Origin: Methanomicrobiales archaeon
GTDB lineage: Archaea; Halobacteriota; Methanomicrobia; Methanomicrobiales; Methanospirillaceae
Direction of reading: 5' to 3'
DNA length: 12,552 nucleotides
NCBI GenBank assembly: GCA_012798365.1
Contig: JAAZNH010000115.1
Span: 1 to 12,552, forward strand
Shown here: positions 6,521 to 12,552 of the stretch, piece by piece
Layout: each line of letters starts with the position of its first letter
Position numbering within the stretch: position 1 is the first letter of the stretch
Made by a program: the position numbers and the translations under genes
Notes under the pieces: model-generated
Database searches by the model: none
The model's input: the letters and a program-made list of their open reading frames with translations, nothing else
Told to the model about the DNA's origin: nothing

Positions 6521-7954
6521 ATGATCCGCCATGACCAACGCGCCGTCGGAGCCATCGCCCTTGCAACCTTTGTGGGGCTTGCCGGCCTCGGAAGCGTAAA
6601 TATCGCTGCCCTCCTGATTGCCGAGGACTTTCATACCACACTTGGCATCGTCTCGTGGGTCATCAGCAGCTACATGCTCGTCCTCGCCGGGTTCTGCATT
6701 ATCACCGGCCGGATCGCTGACCACCGGGGGCTGAAACGTACATTCCTGGAAGGCACGCTCCTCTTTACGGTCTCATCGCTGGTCTGTTTCTGTACCCCCG
6801 ATGTCCTGGTCCTGATCCTCGCCCGCGTCTTCCAGGCGGCCGGTGCCGCAATGTTCATTGCAACCGGCCAGGCGCTGATCGCTGTCGTCCTGCCCCTGGA
6901 AAAACGGGGTGCGGGCCTGTCCTGGTTCAATGCCGCGGCCCTGGTCGGGACGGTTGTCGGTATCGGCATGGGCGGCATCGTGAGTGACGCCATCGGGTGG
7001 CGGTATATCTTCCTCCTCTTAGCCCTCCCTGCCCTTGCTGCATTTTTCCTTGCACGCAAGTACGTTCCCGAAGTTCCTGCACGGCCGGTGAAGGCCCCGT
7101 TTGATATCGCAGGATCCGTCCTCTTCTTCTCCGCCATGACGGCTCTGCTCACCGGCCTCTCCATGGATTACCAGCCCGCGGTAACGGACCTGACTCCGGC
7201 AATCCTGTACCTTGTCTCGTTCATCCTCTGGGCTGCGTTCATTCTGCATACCCGGCGCACACCAGACCCGGTGCTGGACCTCGCCCTCTTCCGGGACCGG
7301 CAGTTCTCGTTTGCAATCATCTCGCGGACGATCATGGACATCACGTTTGGCGGGCTCACGTTCATGCTGCCCTTGGTTCTCACGACCGGCCTGATCATGA
7401 TGGTGGCTGCCGGCCTCTCGTTCCTGATCTCACCCCTTGCCGGGCGCCTTGCCGACCGCTACGGGTCCCGGCCGGTCTGTATCGGGTGCGTCATCCTCAC
7501 GCTCGGGATTCTTGCCGGGTTCAACATGCTCTCGCGGCAGTATATCCCGCTCATTGCCCTCCTCACGGTCTTCTTCCGGATGAGCGTCGCGGCCTACGCC
7601 TCACCGTCCGGAAAGCTTGTCCTTGACCACTGCCCGGCCGACCGGGCCGGTGCAGCCTCGGGGCTCATGCAGACCAGCCGGTACGCGGCCTACTCGGTCG
7701 GGATTGCGATCTTCATCTTTGCCTTCGAGACAGCGGTCTATGGTGCCGGCATGCCCAACGACGGCACACCCATCATCCCGCGGCTCACCATCGAGCTGCT
7801 GCGGCCCGGCTATCTTGCGATATTCCAGACCTCGGTCCTCGTCACGCTCCCGGCGATTTTCTTCAGTTATCTGGCACACGACCAAAAGAGGGGCGACCGG
7901 CCAAAGGATGACGTGAAAGCGGACGGGGATGCGGGCCGGGCGAGCGGGCTCTGA
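6521..7954 (+). CDS. MFS transporter, DHA2 family (14-TM drug:H+ antiporter-like)
   Basis: This 477-residue membrane protein from ATG 6521 has about 14 hydrophobic spans. Family motifs are GRIADHRGLKRTF (motif A, between TM2 and TM3), LARVFQAAGAAMFIATGQAL (TM4), GTVVGIGMGGIVSDAIGWRY (motif C in TM5) and SPLAGRLADRYGSRP (second motif A). DHA2 carriers usually export drugs, dyes or metabolites in exchange for protons. Two oddities: motif C has Ile where antiporters usually have Pro (GxxxGPxxGG), and the TM9-TM10 loop is very short (MLPLVLTTGLIMMV), lacking the usual LQ-x-GxSP-like stretch. The C-terminal tail (KRGDRPKDDVKADGDAG) is charged and probably cytoplasmic. Substrate unknown. No operon partner is seen. 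Confidence 0.85.
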   Translation: MIRHDQRAVGAIALATFVGLAGLGSVNIAALLIAEDFHTTLGIVSWVISSYMLVLAGFCIITGRIADHRGLKRTFLEGTLLFTVSSLVCFCTPDVLVLILARVFQAAGAAMFIATGQALIAVVLPLEKRGAGLSWFNAAALVGTVVGIGMGGIVSDAIGWRYIFLLLALPALAAFFLARKYVPEVPARPVKAPFDIAGSVLFFSAMTALLTGLSMDYQPAVTDLTPAILYLVSFILWAAFILHTRRTPDPVLDLALFRDRQFSFAIISRTIMDITFGGLTFMLPLVLTTGLIMMVAAGLSFLISPLAGRLADRYGSRPVCIGCVILTLGILAGFNMLSRQYIPLIALLTVFFRMSVAAYASPSGKLVLDHCPADRAGAASGLMQTSRYAAYSVGIAIFIFAFETAVYGAGMPNDGTPIIPRLTIELLRPGYLAIFQTSVLVTLPAIFFSYLAHDQKRGDRPKDDVKADGDAGRASGL

Positions 7955-7981
7955 GCCGGGGGGCCAACACAAATCCCAGTG

Positions 7982-8033
7982 AATATATAATATTCAGTTC
8001 GACTGTTTTTCACCGATCGTACGGTTTTGGTGA
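7982..8033 (+). promoter_or_regulatory. Promoter, candidate operator and RBS of the C45-like gene
   Basis: AATATATAA (7982-7990) is a good TATA box, predicting a transcript start near 8010-8015. Between box and start is the hyphenated palindrome CAGT-TCG-ACTG (7995-8005), a typical repressor position. GGTGA (8029-8033) is a good Shine-Dalgarno, 4 nt before ATG 8038. The intact signals suggest the gene was recently functional. Confidence 0.55.
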
Positions 8034-8037
8034 CATC

Positions 8038-9534
8038 ATGATACATCACTATCCCCGGGCTGGCGCCAGGTACGTGGTACTTTTCATCCTTATCCTGGTG
8101 ATGTGCAGCACGGTTGCAGCGGCAGGTATTACCTATTCCCCGGACGGTAAGGGATACCGGTACGGGAAGGATGGGTGGACCTACCTCCATATCGAAGGCG
8201 CCCCCTATGAACGGGGATACCAGCACGGGTACCTGATGGCACCGGAACTTGCCTAGATCCAGGCACTGAACCGGTACTTTGTGTATAACGATACCGGAAT
8301 GGCGTGGGACTATTTCATCAATGCCTCATCGGTGATGTACCCCTCGCACATCAACACGGAATTCACGACCGAGATGCAGGGTATCGCGGACGGGGCGAAG
8401 GCCGCAGGCACGGATATCAGCTACGAGGAAGTTGTTGCATGGAATGCCTATATCGAGATGATGGGGTACTGGTGGCCGCAGGAGCAGCCCGCGGCATATG
8501 AGAATATGGAGATCCAGAAGGATTCCTGCACGGCATTTATCGCAACCGGGGATTACACAAAAGACCGGGGAATCGTGTTTGCCCATACGTCATGGTATCC
8601 CTTTGAGCGTGCCCATTACTTCGATTTAATTGAGGATGTCCAGCCGGAGAACGGCAACCGGATGCTGATGCAGACAGCGCCGGGTCTTCTTGACAGCACG
8701 ATCGATTTTGTCGTGACCGATGCCGGGCTCATGATCACGGAGACAACGATCGGCGGGTTCCACCAGTACGAGCAGAACATGTCGCCGAATTTTTACCGGA
8801 TGCGAAACGCTGCGCAGTATGCAGAAAGCCTCGATGAGTTTGTCTCGCTCATGGACACGAACCGGAGCGGGGGCGTGGCAAACGCATGGCTGGTCGGCGA
8901 CCGGAAGACCGGCGAGATCATGCGATTTGAGCAGGGCCTGAAATTTTCCAGCGTGACCAAAACAAAGAGCGGGTACTTTGTCACGGCAAACAGTGTTGCA
9001 GACCCGCGGATCCGGAATTTCGAGGTCTCCGGGTTCAACCCGACCGATGTGCGCAACCCGGTTGGCGCACGGCTTGTCCGCCTCTCGCAGCTGATGGAGG
9101 AATACAAGGGAGAGATCTCTGCTGAGACCGCAAAGGCGGTCCTCTCTGACCATTATGATGTCTGGCTTAAAAAGAAAAAATGGTCTTCCCGGACGATTGA
9201 AGGGGCATACTGGCTCGATCCGGATCCGGCCACGAGCGCTCCCGGGTATCGGCCGGCAGGTTCGTTTGATGGTAAGGTTGGTGATTCCGCAATGGCGGCA
9301 AACATGAGTTTTGAAGCCCGGTGGGGGCTGCCCTCAGGTAAGGCATTTTATGCCGATACCTTCGTGGAAGAGCATCCGCAATGGGCATACCTGAAACCGT
9401 ATCTCAAATCGTTCCCGACCCGGTCATGGGAGGAGTTCACGGCCGGGGAGAAGGATCCCTCTGACCCTGCTCTTTACCTCCAGGAAACATCCTGGTGGGA
9501 AAACCCGTTCAGGCTGAAGCTGCCTGAACTGTAA
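8038..9534 (+). pseudogene. Secreted C45 / phospholipase B-like Ntn-hydrolase with in-frame TAG at codon 73
   Basis: One frame from ATG 8038 to TAA 9532-9534 (498 codons) is broken only by TAG at 8254-8256. The N-terminus has a signal peptide (RYVVLFILILVMCSTVAAA, cleavage likely before GITYS). Next come the family entry motif EGAPYERGYQHGYLMAPELA, then the stop, then IQALNRYFVYN in the same frame. Downstream are the likely N-terminal nucleophile Cys164 (KDSCTAFIATG), VFAHTSWYPFERAHYF, PGLLDSTIDFVVTDAGLMIT, GGVANAWLVGDRKTGEI and a C-terminal FDGKVGDSAMAANMSFEARW block, as in autoproteolytic acyl-amide or phospholipase B-like hydrolases. The TAG replaces what is probably Glu or Gln (GAG or CAG), a one-base change. 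A restart at GTG 8281 would lack the signal peptide. It could be a pseudogene, a read error or a recoded gene; pseudogene or error is favoured. Confidence 0.75.
8254..8256 (+). other. In-frame amber codon in the C45-like gene
   Basis: TAG separates MAPELA from IQALNRYF without changing frame. Flanking codons on both sides keep family-like coding sequence, so this is a point stop, not an indel. The NAD kinase-like gene ends in TAG, so TAG is used as a stop elsewhere in the window. Confidence 0.85.
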
Positions 9535-9535
9535 G

Positions 9536-9584
9536 GTGAAGGGGGGGGATCTCGTTCTCCGGATCCGGAAATCCCCCCCCTCAC
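9536..9584 (+). terminator. Very stable GC hairpin just after the C45-like gene
   Basis: GTGA-A-GGGGGGGGAT (9536-9550) pairs with ATCCCCCCCCTCAC (9571-9584): 14 bp with one bulged A, beginning 1 nt after the TAA. The 20-nt loop holds a perfect 12-bp palindrome, TCCGGATCCGGA (9558-9569). No U-tract follows, so it may protect the 3' end or pause polymerase rather than end transcription by itself. Confidence 0.5.
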
Positions 9585-9589
9585 GGGCC

Positions 9590-9622
9590 ACGGGCCTTTG
9601 CAGGGGCCGGGATGCCCCGGCC
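9590..9622 (+). repeat. Degenerate copy of the GGGCTTTGCAGG repeat with its own hairpin
   Basis: GGGCCTTTGCAGGGGCCGGG (from 9592) resembles the start of the two repeats at 11263 and 12300. GGCCGGG (9605-9611) pairs perfectly with CCCGGCC (9616-9622) over a 4-nt loop. The second conserved block of those repeats is missing. Confidence 0.35.
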
Positions 9623-9670
9623 GCTAATTACCGTGGATCAGGTTTTACCCGGGCAAAATAGTATAATGCC

Positions 9671-10735
9671 ATGCGAATACAACAGGACCAGTACGAGAAC
9701 ATGGAACCAGCATCAGACGTGGAACCGTACACCCTTCCTCTCACCATGAGGATAACGTATGGTCCCTTCATCCTCTTGACCGTGTTCATCTTCCTGCCTC
9801 TTGTCGCGGGCCCGGTATATCTTGCCGCATTTGCAGATCCACCGGACAATATTGGGGTGTCGATGATCTGCTTCGTGATATTGGCAGGCTTTTTCCTTTT
9901 CTATCTTAATGGTATCATGCAGGAGATCCGCCTGACCGAAGAGATGATGTGCTACCGGGAATGGTTTTTCTGGAAAGAACTGGAATTCAAAACGATTACA
10001 GCAGCACGGATTTCTTTCCGGCCTACGGAAATCGGGAATCTCCCCGTGCTCGAATTATCCCGGGATTCCGGTCCCACGATCTCCATCAGCTTCAGTCCGT
10101 TTGACAGCCCAAAAAACCGCTTTGTCATCTATGATGTACTGAAAAAGAAAGCCACCCGGGCTGGAATCTACAAGTCCTGGGAGGAATTCTTTACTGATCC
10201 GGACGCAAATCCGAAGATTAAGGACCTGCTGCCACAGCCGTATACGCTTCCTCTCACCCTGCCGAAGAACAAGAGCGATTTTAAGACTATTGTGATCATC
10301 TTCCTGCTGATCATTCTCCCGGGCTCGTTACTTTTCACCATCTTCCCCGGCCCCATCGGCTGGGTGGTGTGTTTCCTATTGATAGCAGGCTACTGGCTCG
10401 GGTATTATTTCGTTATCAGGTCCGGATGGAAGATCCGGCTTTGCGAAGACCGGATATGCTACCAGGAGCGGTCATCCAGGAAAGAAATGGAGTACCAGCG
10501 GATAACCGGAGTCCGGTATTATCGGCAGGAAACGGGATTAGAAGAGGGCCTGGAACAGGTCCTGGAATTGACCGGGGACAACGGGGATACGATCACGATC
10601 AGTTTCGGTACGAGTCCCAACCCGGAAAGCCTCGGAATCCTCTATGATGTGCTGAAGAAGAAGGCGCCCGGGGCGAATCTCGGGAATTCCCCGGGAGTGT
10701 TCTTTTACCACCCGGATGGAACTGCCGGGAGGTGA
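9671..10735 (+). CDS. Membrane protein of two tandem 2-TM plus beta-domain modules, function unknown
   Basis: I do not recognise this 354-residue protein. It is an internal tandem duplication with a unit of about 171 residues: PYTLPLT at 19 and 190, IRLTEEMMCYREW and IRLCEDRICYQER at 86 and 255, LPVLELSRDSGPTISISF and EQVLELTGDNGDTITISF, then YDVLKKKATRAG and YDVLKKKAPGAN at 154 and 325. Each unit has two hydrophobic spans (about 31-55 with 62-80, and 206-226 with 229-249) and then a polar beta-rich domain of about 80 residues, whose pattern recalls the bacterial PH-like domains of YdbT-type proteins. That likeness is inference. Matching codons around PYTLPLT and YDVLKKK suggest the copies also keep DNA similarity. 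The start is ATG 9671 or ATG 9701; no clear Shine-Dalgarno supports either. Confidence 0.75.
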   Translation: MRIQQDQYENMEPASDVEPYTLPLTMRITYGPFILLTVFIFLPLVAGPVYLAAFADPPDNIGVSMICFVILAGFFLFYLNGIMQEIRLTEEMMCYREWFFWKELEFKTITAARISFRPTEIGNLPVLELSRDSGPTISISFSPFDSPKNRFVIYDVLKKKATRAGIYKSWEEFFTDPDANPKIKDLLPQPYTLPLTLPKNKSDFKTIVIIFLLIILPGSLLFTIFPGPIGWVVCFLLIAGYWLGYYFVIRSGWKIRLCEDRICYQERSSRKEMEYQRITGVRYYRQETGLEEGLEQVLELTGDNGDTITISFGTSPNPESLGILYDVLKKKAPGANLGNSPGVFFYHPDGTAGR

Positions 10736-10799
10736 TCACCCCCTCCCGCATCTCATCCCGTGATGATCGTGCCGGTTTCTAAGGAGCCGGAACATCGTT

Positions 10800-10835
10800 A
10801 TTTAAATATAGAAAAATATATTTTTTATTGTTACA
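10800..10835 (+). promoter_or_regulatory. AT-rich promoter of the 4-TM protein, leaderless type
   Basis: ATTTAAATA (10800-10808) is a good TATA box. A start about 26 nt downstream falls at 10830-10836, at or next to ATG 10836, and there is no Shine-Dalgarno, so the mRNA is probably leaderless. The 36-nt AT-rich island stands out from GC-rich surroundings. Confidence 0.55.
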
Positions 10836-11222
10836 ATGCAGATTGCCAAAAAGACCCTTATTATCCCGGTCGCACTTGTGGGACTGTACATTCTGTACCT
10901 GGGAATGCGGTATGTAAAAGCATCCGGGTTTACCGGCACCGCCCTTGCTGTTTTCATCGCAGGGCTCGCGCTCTGTTTTGGTGTACTGGTCCTTACCTTC
11001 CGGGAGGAGGGCGAGAGCATCGCATTTTTCCGGATCCTCATCACCTCCATGATCGGTGGGGGAACCCTGATCATCGCATTAACCGGGATCGGTGGCGAAC
11101 CGACGAGTACAGCGGTCCGGCCCTATTATGCGATATTCTTCCTGAGTATCATCATTCTCTCCATCGCACTCTGGCTGGCATACCGGCAATACGGGCACTT
11201 CGATATCAAACTCCAGAAGTGA
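10836..11222 (+). CDS. Small 4-TM membrane protein, function unknown
   Basis: The 128-residue product has four hydrophobic spans: LIIPVALVGLYILYLGM, ALAVFIAGLALCFGVLVLTF, RILITSMIGGGTLIIALTGI and YYAIFFLSIIILSIALWLAY. The loop after TM2 is acidic (REEGES) and the C-terminal tail basic (HFDIKLQK). There is no signal peptide, catalytic motif or family signature I can name. The dedicated promoter and good codon structure support a real gene. It follows the duplicated membrane protein by 100 nt on the same strand but appears to be transcribed separately. Confidence 0.7.
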   Translation: MQIAKKTLIIPVALVGLYILYLGMRYVKASGFTGTALAVFIAGLALCFGVLVLTFREEGESIAFFRILITSMIGGGTLIIALTGIGGEPTSTAVRPYYAIFFLSIIILSIALWLAYRQYGHFDIKLQK

Positions 11223-11239
11223 GCGGGGACTCCGAACAG

Positions 11240-11251
11240 GATCACCCCCTC
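11240..11251. repeat. Short repeat GATCACCCCCTC, second copy
   Basis: An exact 12-bp copy lies at 10734-10745. Both copies sit at or just after stop codons (TGA 10733-10735 and TGA 11220-11222). They may belong to a larger GC-rich 3' element shared with the repeat that begins at 11263. Confidence 0.35.
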
Positions 11252-11262
11252 TCCCGACCCCC

Positions 11263-11329
11263 AGGGCTTTGCAGGTGCCGGACTGCTCCAGCCGGAGGCG
11301 ATTGTAACGTTGCTACATACTGCCTCATG
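11263..11329. repeat. 67-bp bipartite repeat, left copy
   Basis: Compared with 12300-12366, this copy has an identical 22-bp block (11263-11284), a 13-nt divergent middle and a 32-bp block (11298-11329) with one mismatch, at equal spacing and in the same orientation. On the minus strand the second block would encode MRQYVATLQS as in the right copy, but here the frame runs on without a real gene, so it looks like a gene-end remnant or mobile repeat. It lies just past the stop of the CruF-like gene. Confidence 0.7.
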
Positions 11330-11343
11330 GTTTCCCTGCCGGT

Positions 11344-12204
11344 TCATGCCTTAGGGGGCAATTTCCGGAAATATGTGAACAGCCGGTCCCCGGCCAGGAT
11401 GCAGGGCAGCAGCATGGTGAAGCAGCCGACGATCGTCAGGCCCGGCAGTTCCGTGGACGCATATTCAAGGAACCGGGAGAAGTGCATGATGAGCGGTACG
11501 CACGCGATCGCGAGAACGGGTGTCCCGATCTCCTGTGCATGGAACCGGAACTCCAGGTACTTGAACGCAAAGAGGACGAGGGTATAGATGAGGATGTACC
11601 CGGCATAATTGCCGTACGGGATCCCGAAATACGGCGAGCCGCCGGCCCAGTGCCACTGCTGGAACGCATTCACCTGTACCGGGTCGGCCATCATGTCGAT
11701 GCCCATGACGATTGTGCTTGAGATGAACGAGACGAAGAGCGCCCGCTTCCACCAGCTCTCCTGTGACGATACGATGACACCGTCCACGAGAAGGTTCGCG
11801 ATGAAATAGGACATGAAGAAGTAATAGGCATAATGTTCGAGGCCGAGAAACACCGGCGTTCCCCCGATCGATGGCCCGGGAAATGCATCGGTATAGGAAT
11901 ACGTGCCGCCGAACATCCCGAGATGGCCGCTCAAAAACTCCAGCACCCAGAACAGTGCACTGATCCCGATGAGCCCGATGAGGGCGTTCTGCAGACCCCG
12001 GAAGTACCAGAAGCAAAAGAACGCTGCAAGGGTCGCCGATCCCATCTTCACGTACGCCTGGGCCGGAAGCTGGGGGAGGTGCACGCCCAGCAGCGGGAGG
12101 AGGTCGGCACTCAGCATGATGGAGACAAAGACCGCGATGGAGAGTACACCGGCCGCGATGACCGCCCTGTTCCGGGCCGGGAGGGTTTCCGGGAAGAGTT
12201 CCAT
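11344..12204 (-). CDS. Carotenoid biosynthesis (CruF/DUF422) family integral membrane protein
   Basis: The family (PF04240) includes CruF and bisanhydrobacterioruberin hydratases, which add water to carotenoid end groups in the membrane. From ATG 12204 the product has 286 residues (296 from GTG 12234) with about seven hydrophobic spans. Family features are LEFLSGHLGMFGGTYSYTD, PVFLGLEHYAYYFFMSY, the segment IVMGIDMMADPVQVN followed by QQWHWAGGSPYFGIPYGNYAGYIL, and a C-terminal IMHF-rich part. GIDMMADPV and W-W-x-x-G-x-YFGIP are the strongest hallmarks. An AATATTAATT element at 12240-12252 suits a transcript start just before ATG 12204. No crtB, crtI or other carotenoid gene is in the window, so pathway and substrate are uncertain. 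The gene is flanked by 67-bp direct repeats. Confidence 0.82.
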   Translation of the reverse strand: MELFPETLPARNRAVIAAGVLSIAVFVSIMLSADLLPLLGVHLPQLPAQAYVKMGSATLAAFFCFWYFRGLQNALIGLIGISALFWVLEFLSGHLGMFGGTYSYTDAFPGPSIGGTPVFLGLEHYAYYFFMSYFIANLLVDGVIVSSQESWWKRALFVSFISSTIVMGIDMMADPVQVNAFQQWHWAGGSPYFGIPYGNYAGYILIYTLVLFAFKYLEFRFHAQEIGTPVLAIACVPLIMHFSRFLEYASTELPGLTIVGCFTMLLPCILAGDRLFTYFRKLPPKA

Positions 12205-12299
12205 GGTATGCACGCTCAGGCAGAGTGTCACCACAGATCGGTAATTAATATTTTCCCGCGCCGGAATGTCCCCGGCCCGATTGCGTCCCCCAGGCCCAA

Positions 12300-12366
12300 A
12301 GGGCTTTGCAGGTGCCGGACTTATCCTGCAAAAAGCGATTGTAACGTTGCTACATATTGCCTCATG
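12300..12366. repeat. 67-bp bipartite repeat, right copy
   Basis: This is the partner of 11263-11329, 1037 bp away. On the minus strand it spans the end of a small ORF (MRQYVATLQSLFAG, stop TAA 12323-12321) and its 3' region. A perfect 8-bp stem, TTTGCAGG (12304-12311) with CCTGCAAA (12325-12332), lies inside it, and GCCC-AAA-GGGC (12294-12304) overlaps its left edge; together they look like a 3'-end structure for the minus-strand ORF. Confidence 0.7.
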
Positions 12367-12521
12367 TATTCCCGCCTGAAAACCGCGATTTGTTCCGGAT
12401 CAATTACCGCGTTTTTGGGATGTCGAATGTCGAAAACATGAGACACGAGAAGACGACAGTCTTCGCTGTTCATTGCCTCTGCCAAATGGGGGGGTGAGGC
12501 AAAACTCGTACAACAGGGCAC
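12321..12521 (-). CDS. Small hypothetical protein or gene fragment
   Basis: The frame is bounded upstream by TAA at 12542-12540, so the product is at most 66 residues from GTG 12521. ATG 12473, with AGAGG just upstream, gives 50 residues: MNSEDCRLLVSHVFDIRHPK followed by NAVIDPEQIAVFRREYMRQY and VATLQSLFAG. It is a soluble, mixed-charge, probably alpha-helical sequence that I do not recognise. Its last 10 or so codons are the part repeated at 11298-11329. It may be a real small gene, or the 3' remnant of a larger one frameshifted near the window edge. Confidence 0.35.
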   Translation of the reverse strand: MPCCTSFASPPHLAEAMNSEDCRLLVSHVFDIRHPKNAVIDPEQIAVFRREYMRQYVATLQSLFAG

Positions 12522-12552
12522 GATACGGGGCTGGATTCTTTACCCCGTGGGA

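Noticed and set aside
6203..6724. N-terminal extension of the msrB frame by up to 174 codons
   Set aside because: No domain, atypical residue content, overlap with the divergent MFS gene, and MsrB is complete from ATG 6202.
8254..8256. Pyrrolysine insertion at the amber codon as the main reading
   Set aside because: No pyl gene is in the window, the NAD kinase-like gene uses TAG as its stop, and the position looks like a one-base change from GAG or CAG. Not excluded, only less likely.
11126..11347. Minus-strand ORF across the left repeat as a gene
   Set aside because: It is antisense to the 4-TM gene, reads the repeat in a different frame from the right-hand ORF, and shows no protein-like features.
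10760..11587. Plus-strand 275-codon ORF over the 4-TM gene and the end of the CruF-like gene
   Set aside because: It overlaps two better supported genes in other frames and is rich in Arg, Cys and His, as expected for a shadow frame.
1..12552. CRISPR array, tRNA, rRNA, transposase or prophage genes
   Set aside because: No regular spaced repeats, cloverleaf or rRNA-like sequence, and no transposase or integrase motif was seen; the short tandem repeat at 4682-4711 has no spacers.

Overview
The window looks like chromosomal DNA of a methanogenic archaeon, most likely in the order Methanomicrobiales (Methanoregula or Methanosphaerula type). This rests on the gene families (TrpB2-type tryptophan synthase beta chain, archaeal COG3199-type NAD kinase, acetyl-CoA synthetase beside an OFA-family transporter, a DUF422/CruF-like carotenoid gene), on archaeal TATA-type promoters with short leaders and GGTGA/GAGGAGG ribosome sites, and on the GC-rich coding with AT-rich intergenic islands. 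The species call is inference, made without any database search.

Layout. 1-1358 (+): the 3' end of a trpB2 gene and, 23 nt later, an ATP-NAD kinase family gene. 1382-4600 (-): an acs-OFA transporter unit, acetyl-CoA synthetase first, read as an acetate uptake and activation module. 4601-4829: a divergent regulatory region with two TATA boxes, an inverted repeat, shared GTCGAA half-sites, a 10-bp tandem repeat and a 5' leader hairpin. 4830-5747 (+): an ADP-ribosylglycohydrolase (DraG/ARH family), convergent with msrB (5804-6202, -). 6521-7954 (+): a 14-TM DHA2-type MFS transporter. 8038-9534 (+): a secreted C45/phospholipase B-like Ntn-hydrolase interrupted by an in-frame TAG at codon 73. 9671-10735 (+): a membrane protein made of two tandem copies of a 2-TM plus beta-rich module. 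10836-11222 (+): a small 4-TM protein with a leaderless-type promoter. 11344-12204 (-): a carotenoid hydratase-like (CruF/DUF422) membrane protein flanked by 67-bp bipartite direct repeats; the right-hand copy overlaps the 3' end of a small minus-strand ORF (12321-12521).

How it fits together. The left half is central metabolism. Acs and the OFA carrier can bring acetate in and activate it to acetyl-CoA, which suits hydrogenotrophic methanogens that need acetate as a carbon source. The divergently transcribed ADP-ribosylglycohydrolase shares the control region with acs. The right half is accessory: membrane or secreted proteins of unclear role, GC-rich hairpins, one apparently broken gene and dispersed repeats.

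No CRISPR array, rRNA, tRNA, transposase or phage gene was seen, and no clear undescribed multi-gene system. The best leads are the shared acs/ARH control region, the amber codon, the internally duplicated membrane protein and the repeat family around the CruF-like gene.
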